The position numbers were made by a program, and so were the translations under genes. A stretch of DNA of 64,000 bases. Source: Spizellomyces sp. 'palustris'. Lineage: Eukaryota > Chytridiomycota > Chytridiomycetes > Spizellomycetales > Spizellomycetaceae. Below, one piece after another: positions 1 through 10,287 of this stretch (the first letter of the stretch is position 1; each line of letters begins with the position of its first letter). A model generated the notes under the pieces. The model was not told the origin of the DNA. It saw only the letters and a program-made list of their open reading frames with translations, and did no database searches. The stretch spans positions 249,674-313,673 of the forward strand of contig QEAR01000007.1 in the NCBI GenBank assembly GCA_006535965.1, read 5' to 3'.

Positions 1-566
1 TTTACTTGTCTACGGCTGTTGTGTGTAGTGGTAGGGTGTATTGGGTCTTTCATACGACACACACGAGAAAAAAGGAAAATTTGGATTTCTTGGCAAATCG
101 ACCTCGCCATTCAACTCATCCCTGCGATTGACTCCCCGCCGCTCGTTTTGACCGCCGCATTCAACAACAGTCCTTGAGGACTCTTTTGACAAACGACGGT
201 ATCACTTTCTTCATTTGTGGAGCATCAACGACAGTATCGACTAATTAGAAGGTATGCAGATACCAGTAACCAATGTAAAATGTCTCATGTCTGACTGTGA
301 ACGTCATTTGCACTCTTTTTATTCGCACAGGCACTTTTGCTCTCCTACTCGCTTTGGCCGTCTCGGCGGCTGTTTCTTCGCTGAAAGGTACTTTAGCGCA
401 GTCTCATCTTTTGCATCCTGGGAATCCTACCTGCGCCACCGTGTATTTCTGGCTTGCTTGGCACAGTGGCTAATTCATATAATTTTACCGGTTACCAGCC
501 GTCCATCTGTTGCATGAGTGAGCGATTCCACAGGAATTGAAATTCTTGTCAACGAATTTGTCCAAA
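1..566. other. Upstream region of the WOPR gene, no gene seen
   Basis: No conserved coding sequence is visible on either strand; the short open frames are compositionally random. The stretch presumably carries the 5' leader and promoter of the WOPR gene that starts at 567, but I see no clear TATA box. Confidence 0.5.
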
Positions 567-2170
567 ATGACAATGGAGAGTTTCCGCGGTTTTGTAAACT
601 CGCCCAATGACGCTCTACTCTTGTTTGAGGCTTGTCGTCTACACCGCCTCAAAAGAGTTCAAAGAAGATTGTCAGAGTCCGAGCGTCTTGCATATGTTCG
701 ATCTGGTTCAGTCTTTGTCTGGGACGAAGAAGAAAGTGGAATTAAAAGGTGCGTTACGGGCACATTTCCCACGTTCACCGTGAATTTATCTCATTCAAAT
801 TTTTGTCTATCAGATGGACTGATGGAAAGCATTGGTCACCGAGCCGTATCAACGGCAGTTTCTTGATATACCGTGAAGTCGAAGCCCGGAAGCATAAAAT
901 GCCCGGAACGGCAGAAGAAAAGGTGGAGTACGTCATCAAAGAGGATGGTTTGACCAAAAAGGCCATCTCCATCACCACATCCGATGGTCGGAAGCAGCAT
1001 TTGGTCTCGTACTACACTCGAGAGGAGCTGCAAACAAAGCGCCTCGAAAGTCCTGCCGAGCTGCCCATGTTTGCTGATGTGCTTATTTCTACCGATATAT
1101 ACCCAGAGTTCATGCCTGAGCACCCGCAATCGTCCGCCTCATCGATACGGTCCTCAGTCTCGTCCTTCAGTGCCGCTTCGCTAGCATCGCAATCGAGCTC
1201 GGAATTCCGTCCAACATACGTCCCCATTTCCAAGCACCGACCTCGGCATCATCGGGATGCCTCGCCATATCGTCATGAAACGGCCCAGCACAAGCGTTCC
1301 TATGAGGACTACCCGAGACCTTCCCATGATTCTGGCAAGCAAATGAGCATTTATTCCATCAGCTCCATGGATGACGGGCGTTCATATCGATCGTATGACA
1401 CACGCTCTTACGACAATCAGTCGATATTGTCGATGGACAATCAATCAATTAGATCTTTTAATAGTTCAGGGAGACCGGATGAAGGGGAGCGATCGGATAC
1501 CTCAAACGACAACATCCATAAAGGATACCAGGTAGTCATGCCTGGTGTGCAGCAGGATTCAAAGCTGTTTCCGTCGGTCCAAAGTCCCAACATGTCTGGA
1601 GCCCCCCACGGGAGTGCAAGTTTAAATCATGCACATAGCGGATCTCCTCGGGCGTCCCCGCCACAGTTACATCGGTCTCCATCCATTATATCGGCGTTTT
1701 CCGTCATGACTGCACCTCCTGACATTGACAGACAAGGACGACCTCAAAACACAACTCCCCTGAGAGCGCCAAGTGTGCGGTCCTTGCCAATCGGGCTCAT
1801 CGACGGAGCTTCCCGATGCGGTAGTCCTCGTGAAGGACTCGTTCTGCCTCCACCCAAACCCGATCACTCTCACTCACATCACCACTTCACCCCTTCGCAT
1901 GATTCTACCAATTCCGCCATCTCCGCCCCCATTTCCAAATTACCGCCAATGTTCCTTGCACATTCAAATTGGACGCCAGACACGGATTATTCCCGACGAG
2001 CTGGAAGTCTGGAAGGTGTTGTTGGCGCATCTGCATCCAATGGAAAGGCGTACTCTACAGGAACATCTCCAAAGATAGATACGATGGACATGGACTGGGA
2101 GCCTGGTGGTTCCGCAAATTCAAGCGGAGATCCAATGACTGGCGTAGAGAACACACGACACGGTTTTTAA
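567..2170 (+). CDS. Gti1/Pac2-family (WOPR domain) transcriptional regulator
   Basis: Two exons, 567-748 and 814-2170, give about 512 residues. The 65-nt intron splits the WOPR domain; splicing turns an Arg codon across the junction and restores the typical run RWTDGKHWSPSRINGSFLIY. The N-terminus shows the family hallmarks FRGFVNSPNDALLLFEACR and RRLSESERLAYVRSGSVFVW, within residues 3-85, followed by a second conserved block ending near residue 140 (KQHLVSYYTREEL). The remaining 370 residues are Ser/Pro/His-rich and look disordered. The start is the ATG at 567 because the domain begins only four residues later, as in relatives. WOPR proteins (Wor1, Ryp1, Gti1, Pac2) bind DNA and control morphological switching, gluconate uptake or mating in other fungi; which role applies here cannot be told. 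A nuclear location is inferred. Confidence 0.93.
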
Positions 2171-3359
2171 ACAGTTCACACATTTCCTGTTTTATGTGCA
2201 GTGTGCATGGTGAGAAAAAGGCATTGTCTATAATGAAGGAGGAGTATACGAGGAGGACGTCTTGTCCTAGTAATTGTGAAATCGCGCGAGAGTGGAGGCG
2301 CAGGTGACTGGATGATTGTGGGAAGGGATTTTTGGCTGGTACAAAGTCTGATTGCGTATATTACGCTCCATTTCTTTGCGTATAGTGTGCGATATATTTT
2401 TTTTTTCTGTTCTATTTTTTTTTTGTGGAGGTGGGCGAGGAATATAACTGTATTGTAGGAAGTCTGGGTGAGCGACCCAAAACACAAGTTTCTGTATTTA
2501 TATGTTGATGCTCTATTTGCCGTCACGAACGTTGCCAGTCAGTGCGACAAGGATCCTTGCAAAAAGCCGTCTCCCCCAAAAAGCTGTGGCGCTCAATTGC
2601 CGAAATGGATGAGATAAACATCTAAAGGACCTCCGCGTTTGCAAATAGACTGTTGAAATTTCTTTTTTCCCTTTGCGATATTAGGAGGAGTGGCCATTGT
2701 ACGCATGCTGAACGTGTATTTAATGTGCTCTTGGCGAGCTTTTTTCCTTTTCATGGCTTGGTGTTTGAAATCTGTTGCAATGTCACAGGATCTTTTAAAG
2801 GCGTGGCGATTAAAGTGGATTCTAAACCTCCATCTTTTACCACGAGTTCAAAAACATTTTACATAATCCATTACCAAGCACTTTACCATAGTGCACAGGT
2901 AGACAAAAAGAATCCGCTTTCCGAATGGGCCGTGGCTCTCGAATTTTATTGCTATTATTCAACGACGAGAAATCTGGGTGGAGAGAGTAAAAGGTTTTCT
3001 TTTTGGTGGTGGACGTCATTCGGAAAGCAGCCGTTTGGGGAATGGATCTAACGGTCAACGAGTCAAAGATTTCATCGTGAGCTGAGCAAGTAGTAGAGGG
3101 GTGGGTGGAGGTCGGCAAGGGTGAAGGAGGTGGTGGAATTTATAAAATGGAGAGGGGGTTTGGTGGGCACCCCCGATGGTTTTCTTTACTTTATTCAAGA
3201 GGTTTCGATAAAAACAAAAAATTTTGGATTTTAGACTTTTTCCAAGTTATTCCCTTTAGCTACTCTTTAGAATTGTATCCCATTTTTTCCAGTCTGTTTG
3301 AAACACGCGCTACCTTCTGGCTATAGATTTTAGAACCTTACTAGACGGCTGTTCAAAAA
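2171..3359. other. Intergenic stretch
   Basis: About 1.2 kb between the WOPR gene and the secreted-protein gene. It holds T-rich tracts near 2395-2430, likely the 3' region of the WOPR transcript, and a TATA-like element near 3141. No protein-coding signal was recognised. Confidence 0.5.
3141..3148 (+). promoter_or_regulatory. TATA-like box
   Basis: A TATAAAAT element stands about 219 bp upstream of the ATG of the secreted repeat protein, followed by G-rich then T-rich DNA. It is a plausible core promoter with a 5' leader of roughly 190 nt, but that is inference from sequence only. Confidence 0.4.
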
Positions 3360-5276
3360 ATGAAGGTTGCTTTGCTTCCATTGTTTGTTGCATTGGGATT
3401 GAGTTCTGTGGTAAGTTTTTAAAATATTATTTGTTTTACGGATAAAGTATGTTGGATTTTGTTAATGGTTGGTTTTTTTTATATTGGTAGGCTGCTACTG
3501 GGAACAGTGAATCCGCCCAAATTGGGACGCCTACTCCCCAGCCTGGAATTCAAATTGTGACTTTTGGAGGGACACCGACTCCCACTGCTGGGAACACTTT
3601 GGAACCTCCTATCGGCACGGCTACCCAACCTGTCAGAGTGCAGTCGCCTATCGTTAACATTATTACTCCTGACCGGACAGATGTGTCCCCAGTTACGGTG
3701 CAGTCATCCATTGCGGCAGACTCGACAAGGATCTCGCCAGTGACACTACAGTCACCCATTGTGTCCATCATTACGCCCGACCCGACATCAGCGACACTGC
3801 AAGACATTTCCGTCATTGTCCCTCCAGCTACGATTGGTGTCCCAGCAGCCACAGCAGTATGCAACTGTCCAGTGATTACCACAACTGTGATTCGGAATTG
3901 TCAGGCACAAACGTCACAAATTGTGATCAATACCGCACCTCAGACCTTGCCGACATTTATTTCGTCGGTCGGCGCGTATCCCATACCGCCGTCTTCGCAA
4001 GTTGTAGTTATAGGTGGGGCTCCTACTGGCCAACCTACCGTGACGCCTGCGCAACCGATCCCGACAGAGATCACAGTCCAGCAGGGTTCAACTATTATCC
4101 AAACGCTGCCTCCTGTTCAGACGATTCAGGTGGGTCAGTCAACGTTGGCGCCCACCCCGACTCATCCCATGCCTCCCAATCGGATCTTGACGCACCCGAC
4201 CTTGATTGATACGCCGACGGATCAAACCACGACATTAGCATCTCCTGTTGCGACGCAGAATACCCCACCTATTCAGACAAGCGTCCAAGCGACAGTGATG
4301 CCCACCCCCACGCATACCATGTCTCAAAATCGGCAAGCAACGATTAATCAAGTCTCGACAATGGTACATCCGATCATGACGCCAGTCGCCACGCATACCA
4401 TGTCGCAAAATCGGCAAGTGACGATTAATCAAGTCTCGACAATGGTACATCCAATCATGACGCCAGTCGCCACGCATACCATGTCGCAAANNNNNNNNNN
4501 NNNNNNNNNNNNNNNNNNNNNNNNNNNNNNNNNNNNNNNNNNNNNNNNNNNNNNNNNNNNNNNNNNNNNNNNNNNNNNNNNNNNNNNNNNNNNNNNNNNN
4601 NNNNNNNNNNNNNNNNNNNNNNNTACATCCAATCATGACGCCAGTCGCCACGCATACCATGCCCACGCCTCAGAATTCACCTGGTACGATTCAGCGAGAA
4701 GGCAGCACAGTTTCGCGCCCTATTCAGACAGCGGTGCCGCCACGGTCCTCAAATTCTGCAGTCACCATTCAAACTGCCTCGCATTCCATGAGGACTATTG
4801 CGCCCACTGCGACTCATCCCATGCGGTCACAGTCACAAATCACGATCCAACAAACATCCACTGTTGCAAATCGAGTGTTGACCACTCTCACTGTAACTGG
4901 ACGTGTGTCGACATTGAATACACCTGGCACTGTTCAGCGAGGCACTGGCACAGTGTCGCGCCCCATGCCCACAGCCGTGCCGCCGAGATCTTCAAATACT
5001 GCAGTCACTACTCAAACAGTTATTGGCAAGGCCGGAACGGTTCAATCATCATCAACAGTTTCACAGCGAGTGCTGACCACTCCTGGCGGGGCTCAACGCG
5101 TCTCTACACCCAATCCTGCGACTATTCAGCGAGCGACCAGCACGCCATCGCGCCAGACGTCATCAGTAAAAGGTCAGCAACCCAGCACAGCTGCCACATC
5201 GCAGACTACACCGTCACCAAACCGGAGCGGTGTGCAAAGCGGCGTCAAGTACAAACTACGCGCTAGGCGATTCTGA
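3360..5276 (+). CDS. Secreted Thr/Pro/Ser/Gln-rich tandem-repeat protein (interrupted by assembly gap)
   Basis: Exon 1 (3360-3410) encodes MKVALLPLFVALGLSSV, a textbook signal-peptide start; an 80-nt intron (3411-3490) ends in TAG and exon 2 continues in phase with AATGNSESAQIG. The mature protein is about 600 residues, rich in Thr, Pro, Ser, Gln and Val, with few charges until a basic tail (YKLRARRF). Residues near 115-135 contain the only Cys pair (NCPVITTTVIRNC). The middle carries a 27-residue repeat built around THTMSQNRQ and STMVHPIMTPVA. A run of 133 N sits inside that repeat and throws the downstream part into another frame, probably an artefact of gap size (see findings). The composition suggests an O-glycosylated cell-wall or surface protein or adhesin. 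No GPI signal or known domain is seen, so no function is assigned. Confidence 0.8.
4311..4690 (+). repeat. 81-bp coding tandem repeat in the secreted protein
   Basis: Near-identical units begin at 4311, 4392 and 4473 (spacing exactly 81 bp, 27 codons), and one further partial copy resumes after the N run, with its equivalent point at 4651. Units differ by a few bases (for example caagcaacg versus caagtgacg). The array is interrupted by the assembly gap, which is typical of collapsed repeats. Confidence 0.9.
4491..4623. other. Assembly gap (133 N)
   Basis: A run of 133 unknown bases lies within the 81-bp tandem repeat. Its length does not match a whole number of repeats: the flanks require 36 + 81k bases, so 117 or 198, not 133. 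Confidence 0.97.
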
Positions 5277-5942
5277 AATGAATGCAAGGGTGGCAAGACC
5301 AGCCTTGCACAGTAACATAGAAGAAAAAAACAAAAAATGTCTCATCTGTACCATATTGTAAAATAGTGTGTTTCGCTTGTCCATAACATCATTTCAACAA
5401 GCAGCAAAAAAATAAAAGAAAGATATAAACAAATAATAATTGGGCAATTCTGCTGACCTAATCAGCCAAGCCTCTCGGTGCTATGCTAAGCCATTGCCGC
5501 ATGAAACACTGTTTCAACCCCCAACTTTGCCGCTTTTGGCTGGGCGTTTGGGACGGGGGGAAGGAACACCTCAAGTGTTACTTTTCACACTTCTCTTTTG
5601 GTAAAGATGGGCTTTGGCTGGTCGTAGCGGGAAGTTTGGATTTTCTTTTTTTTTTTGACAAGTTGCTTTTGGATTTGGGACGTTATTTTTTGTACGGCAG
5701 GTGTCTTTTACGCTGGGGACGCTCGATCTACTGCGAGTTATTGGATAGATCGGCCTTGTTCCGCCAGCGCAGCCGGGCATAACCGAGTATTTTGCGGTGA
5801 CGGGACGTGCAACCCGTTTCTTTTTGTTTTTATTCTTGTTCGTCCCATCTTGCCCGCCCTTTTTGGGGGATCGATCAATTCGTGAGCACCGACAAGTCTC
5901 TCTTGCCAAAAGGTCGTGACTGTAGAGACAACGGTAGGGGAG
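5277..5942. other. Intergenic stretch
   Basis: AT-rich 3' flank of the secreted-protein gene (A-rich near 5400-5440), then the 5' flank of the disordered coiled-coil gene. No gene, tRNA or repeat was recognised. Confidence 0.5.
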
Positions 5943-8900
5943 ATGGATCGAAGGGTAAGTTTGCGGTCAAGAGTGCGCGAGTTTATATTTTATGGAATAG
6001 TATAGTTGTGTTCTGGGCGCGGACAGAGGCATGGAAACTGGGGTGGGTTTTTGGTATAACTCGTAGACATGATGGACTTAGGGTTAGGGGGTGAACCTCC
6101 CGCCCAACGGTACGTTCGGCGCCCTTGCCCCTGGCGCGTACGCAGAGGAGGAGGGAAGGAGGAGGCGGGGAAATTCCGTGTCGTTGCACTGTGATGGAAT
6201 CCTTTCGTCAGCGTTTGATTAACCATCGTTTCTCTTCTTTGCTGCTCGTCTTACTCGTTTTGTGCTCGCCCTTGTTCCTCGTGTGCCCTTTTCTTCTCCT
6301 TCCCATACGGATCGTCATTACGTAATCATGGTCTTCCCGCTCTCCCGCCCTTTTTCACACTTGCACGCCATGATCGTGTGATGGAAATTGACGTTGGGGA
6401 CCGACCAACTACTTAACCTACCCGGGGATTGTCTGTGTTCCTACCCGTCGATACATTTGCTTTTGTATGTTATCAGGGTAAGGGAAGTTACGGTCCTGGC
6501 AATGCCCAACAGGTGCAGCTACAGCAGCAACAACAGCAGCAGCAGCAGGGTGCCAAGGCTGGCAAGGTCATGACTGCGGAAGAGTTTGAGAGAATTTTGG
6601 AAAACAATACTGCTACGACTAGGATCACCTTATCCTCAGACCGACGATATCAGTCCGAAGACGACCTGTCGGATAATTCTATTGACAGGGCTTTGGCTTC
6701 GCAATCGGCGTTTTACGATTACGTGTCCACGCCTGGACAACAACAACCACAGCATCCCCAGCAGCAACCGCAGCCGCAACAACGTCAACAGCAACTTTCA
6801 CAACAGCCTAACGGCGTGCACATCCCTTCTCGCACCCATCCGGTGCGGCAAAATACAGCACCACCTCGATTGTCAGTGTCTCACGACAACTACGACGACG
6901 ATCTGATGGACACGCCGCCGGTTCGAAGGAACGAAACGCAGTCTCTAGCGGATTTCCTGCGCAGTACCGGACCAGATGGTGTTGTGGTATCGGCCAAAGA
7001 TGCCAAAAAAGATAAGGAAAAGAAAAAGAAAAAGTCTACTGGCTTTTTTGGATTCGGAAAGAAGAATAAGAGGGAGGACGAGCAGAATGCTCAACCGCCC
7101 AAGCACGTTCAGTTGAAGATACCATATGATCCTTTTGCGAACAAGGAGAATCAAACGCAAGGACAACAGGTGAGATCTCTATAGCTTTTGTTTGTCAATG
7201 TACGGTATTGACAGTTTTCTTCTTTCCAAGGATTATTTTGGTATTCCCTCGCACATATCCAATCGCGAAGTCCGCCGCAGTATCATCATTGCAGAGGACG
7301 AAGGACGTTTCGGGGCACCTCTCGTTGATGTTTCAGCTGCAACAGGCCGACCACGTCGCCCGGAATCCATGCTGCCGGAAGGTGGTCTCCGGGCGCCGTC
7401 ACCCAGAGGACAGCAACAGTATGAAACGTACTTTGGTCCGCCGCGTCAACAATCTTTGCCTCAGCAGCGTGCGAGTGTCCAGCATTCACCACCACAGCAG
7501 CCGCGCATGGACCAGGAGACGCAGTCTCAGCGACAACAAGACCAAGGCGTTCCACCGCGTCGATCACCTTCACCTCATGGGCGAGCGGGTGACCAAGGGA
7601 GACCAAAGAATGCTCTTGATCAGCGGCCGACACAGCCCCTGAACTATCCGCTATCCCTCATGCCAGATGAAGCCTTCCACGTGTCTCCGTTTGAGTCCAA
7701 CTTTAAATTCGAAGACCAGGTACTTCTCTCTGTCGACCCGCCAGCACACGTGGTTACCCCAGATATAGTGCATCAGGCCAACGTTCCCGAGTACCGCAAT
7801 GATTACCTGCTCTCGGACGATGATGACGATGATGACGACTGGGATGATCACTATGATGATGATGATCGGTATGATGATTTTGATGATCTTGACGAAGAAA
7901 CCCTCAAAAACACTGAGCTGAATGCCATGATTGAGTTTGGAATTTCGGATGTGGTCGGGCCGGAGAAAACTCGACGACCTGGTATGGCACCACCACGTCC
8001 CAAAAACACTGTCAGTTTTTCTGCGGTTGTGGAAGAATTGATGGGGGCTTGGGAGGATTCCGATGGCGAGTTTGAGTACGGGCCATTGTCGACATCTTTT
8101 ACAGCACTTAGGGACAAAGAAGCGGAACGGATGCAATGGGAGGGAAGTGGAAGCGGAGAGAGTGGTATGGGTGTTGGACCGGTGATAACGTCGCGGGGAT
8201 CTTCGTTGGTGTATTCTGCTGGAAAGCCATTAGAGGGTGATGAACTCCAGGCCGGAGAAGGAGCTCCCACTCCCAGTCAAAATACTCCTGCAGTCGCAGT
8301 AGGTGCTGGAGTTGCAGTGGGACAGCAAACAGGACATGCTCCTCCCACAGTGGCACCTGCTGCTGAACCGACCCCAGCGCATACTCATACTATGACATCG
8401 CCTGCGGCGCCAGGGCCGGCTGCGGTGCCCGTCACTCCTCCCTCAACGCCCCAGACCGTTATGACAGCCGCCGCAGCCCGCGCGGCTTCCCTTGCGTCAG
8501 AAGCGGCGACCCCGACCCCCGCATCCACTGCGGCTACATCCCCCACACCTGTATCGACCAGCACAGGTACTGGGCCAACGCCACAGTCGACATCAACAGC
8601 GGGTAGTCCACCAGCAGCACCACCAACCCGCACGCGCAAAAAAGTCCGTCATGTCCAAATCCAAACTCGTGGTGCATCAATGAAGGAAGTCCAAACGCAA
8701 ACGGTGTTGACTATAGCAGCTCTCAATACCCAATTGGAGACACTGTCGGCAGAAGCCACCACACTGTCAACCAAGCATGCGCAAACCCTCTCAACGGTCT
8801 CGTCACTTGCCAACGCAAAAGAGGCTGCGGAAAAGACCATCTCCACTCTCCAATCAGATCTAGATGCTTCTAAAGCCGAGAACCAGAGTCTGTTGGCAGA

Positions 8901-9232
8901 AGTCGTGCGGTTGCGTGAACTCGTGCGTGAAGGAGCGAGAGAGAAGGAGGAATTACGGGACGTTCTGGACAGTGATCGAAAGAGGTTTGATGCGCTGAGC
9001 GTACAAGCTTATGGAAAGATTAAAGAGCTGTTAATGGAGCGACACATCCTGGAGATGGAAGTGGGGACTGTAAAAGCACAGGTAAGACGTCCTTCCTTGT
9101 TGAATGTGTTTTCTTGTCCCAGGTATACCAACGATATTGATCTTTTTTCCTTAGCTCGGATCACTCGAGTCGCAACATAAAGAATGGATGGAAGCTGATG
9201 CCGATGATGAGCAAGAACAAAAGGGCATGTAA
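5943..9232 (+). CDS. Large disordered protein with poly-Gln, acidic cluster and C-terminal coiled coil
   Basis: The main exons are 6477-7169, 7231-9081 and 9155-9232, joined in phase 0. The body opens with an acceptor (TATCAG) at 6476, so the start must lie upstream. The best candidate is a 12-nt exon, ATG GAT CGA AGG at 5943-5954, followed by a perfect GTAAGT donor and a 522-nt intron; this gives MDRRGKGSYGPG. About 893 residues in all. Visible parts: a poly-Gln tract near residue 20, a second Gln/Pro-rich block, a Lys-rich stretch followed by GFFGFGKK, an Asp-rich run (residues about 440-465), a long Ala/Thr/Pro-rich linker and a coiled coil of about 130 residues at the C-terminus. I do not recognise a family. 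A scaffold or cytoskeleton-associated role is possible but only a guess. The first exon is the least certain part. Confidence 0.7.
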
Positions 9233-9470
9233 AAAGTGGGATGGAAATGGATAGACGCAGTTTCTTGTGGTATCTATAGACTTGCGAAAGCGCATTACGG
9301 TAGTTCTTACTTTTTTTTTTATCTCTTGTTCCCTATAGACAGCAGAGGATGATCTTTTATAGTTTTTATTTAGGAATATTTGTGACGAATCTATATAATG
9401 TCTTGTCGGTTTACATGCTAGTTTCGTGGCATTCACCTACTGTTCCAAGGTTCCCAAAATTGACATTTAT

Positions 9471-9997
9471 TTACAATAGGATCTTTATCATGACACAATG
9501 CAGAATCCCGTCCTCGAGAAACGTTTTATCATCTACTCTATTGTACCCATGCCGTTCGTAAAACGAAACCTTATCGCATTGAGCATGTATTTCCAACTCT
9601 TCTAACCCTATTTCAAGGGCTTCATCTTCGAGGGCCCCCAATAGCCGTGATCCGAGACCTTTTGATCTATATTGTTTCAGGACACAAATGCGCCCTGGCT
9701 TTCCTCGTTTATAGTGTCCTGTGTGTTGGGGCAGCGGTAGGAGACGGGCCGTTGCGACGGGGGTAGAGTTGTGATAGGCGAGAAAGTGAATGCAGTGGTC
9801 GTCGTGAGCATCGGGTTCAGTATCTGGCGGACAGTTCTGCAAAAAGACAAGGTTCAAATTATGGGGGCCCTATGCTCAAAGACTGATTGGAAACTTACCT
9901 GTTCCTCTACAAATACTTGCACTCTAATGTCGATGCCCTTTTCAAAATCTTGTTTGGATGTTATTTTTCGAATGGAATAGTCGTCCAAACGCTCCAT
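9471..9997 (-). CDS. GNAT-family N-acetyltransferase (ElaA/YjcF-like)
   Basis: Two exons, 9997-9899 and 9836-9471, split by a 62-nt intron, encode 154 residues, normal for a small single-domain GNAT. The N-terminal half has the typical IRVQVFVEEQ motif of the ElaA/YjcF branch (residues 24-33). The second exon carries the acetyl-CoA binding loop QYRSKGLGSRLL (R-x-x-G-x-G) and the C-terminal FYERHGY signature. The ATG at 9997 is chosen because it gives the usual spacing to the VFVEEQ motif; a longer start at 10069 is possible. The acceptor amine substrate is unknown. The gene diverges from the RING-H2 gene, with about 290 bp between the starts. Confidence 0.9.
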
Positions 9998-10287
9998 TTT
10001 TTTGTTTAATATCCTTTGAAATGCTTCGCTTAGCGATACAGTGGTAAGATGACTAATCAGGTGAGTCATGTGGTTGCTATGACAACACGAATGGACGGCA
10101 GGCGGACTTGCAACGCATCATGCGGGGGGGCGTCCCGATTGATTGCCAACGGACGGGGACGGGGAGGGCTTTTTTAGGGATTTTTTTTTGGGAATTACGT
10201 CGCTTATCGTTGCTTGCATTTCGGTTTGATTTCTTGCAGAGAGACAGTTGGTTTGCCTTTAGCGGTTTAGAATATTGCAGGAAGAAA
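9998..10287. promoter_or_regulatory. Divergent promoter region, acetyltransferase and RING-H2 gene
   Basis: The two starts face away from each other across 290 bp, so both promoters must lie here. A possible 5'-UTR splice acceptor (TTGCAG) ends at 10280, eight bases before the RING gene ATG. No named factor site is claimed. Confidence 0.5.

Noticed and set aside
2653-3051. 132-codon open frame between the WOPR and secreted-protein genes
   Set aside because: Composition looks random, with no family signal, no splice partners, and it overlaps the likely promoter of the next gene.
9854-10069. A longer N-terminus for the acetyltransferase starting at 10069
   Set aside because: The 24 extra residues show no family similarity; the ATG at 9997 gives the standard GNAT start. 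Kept as an alternative only.
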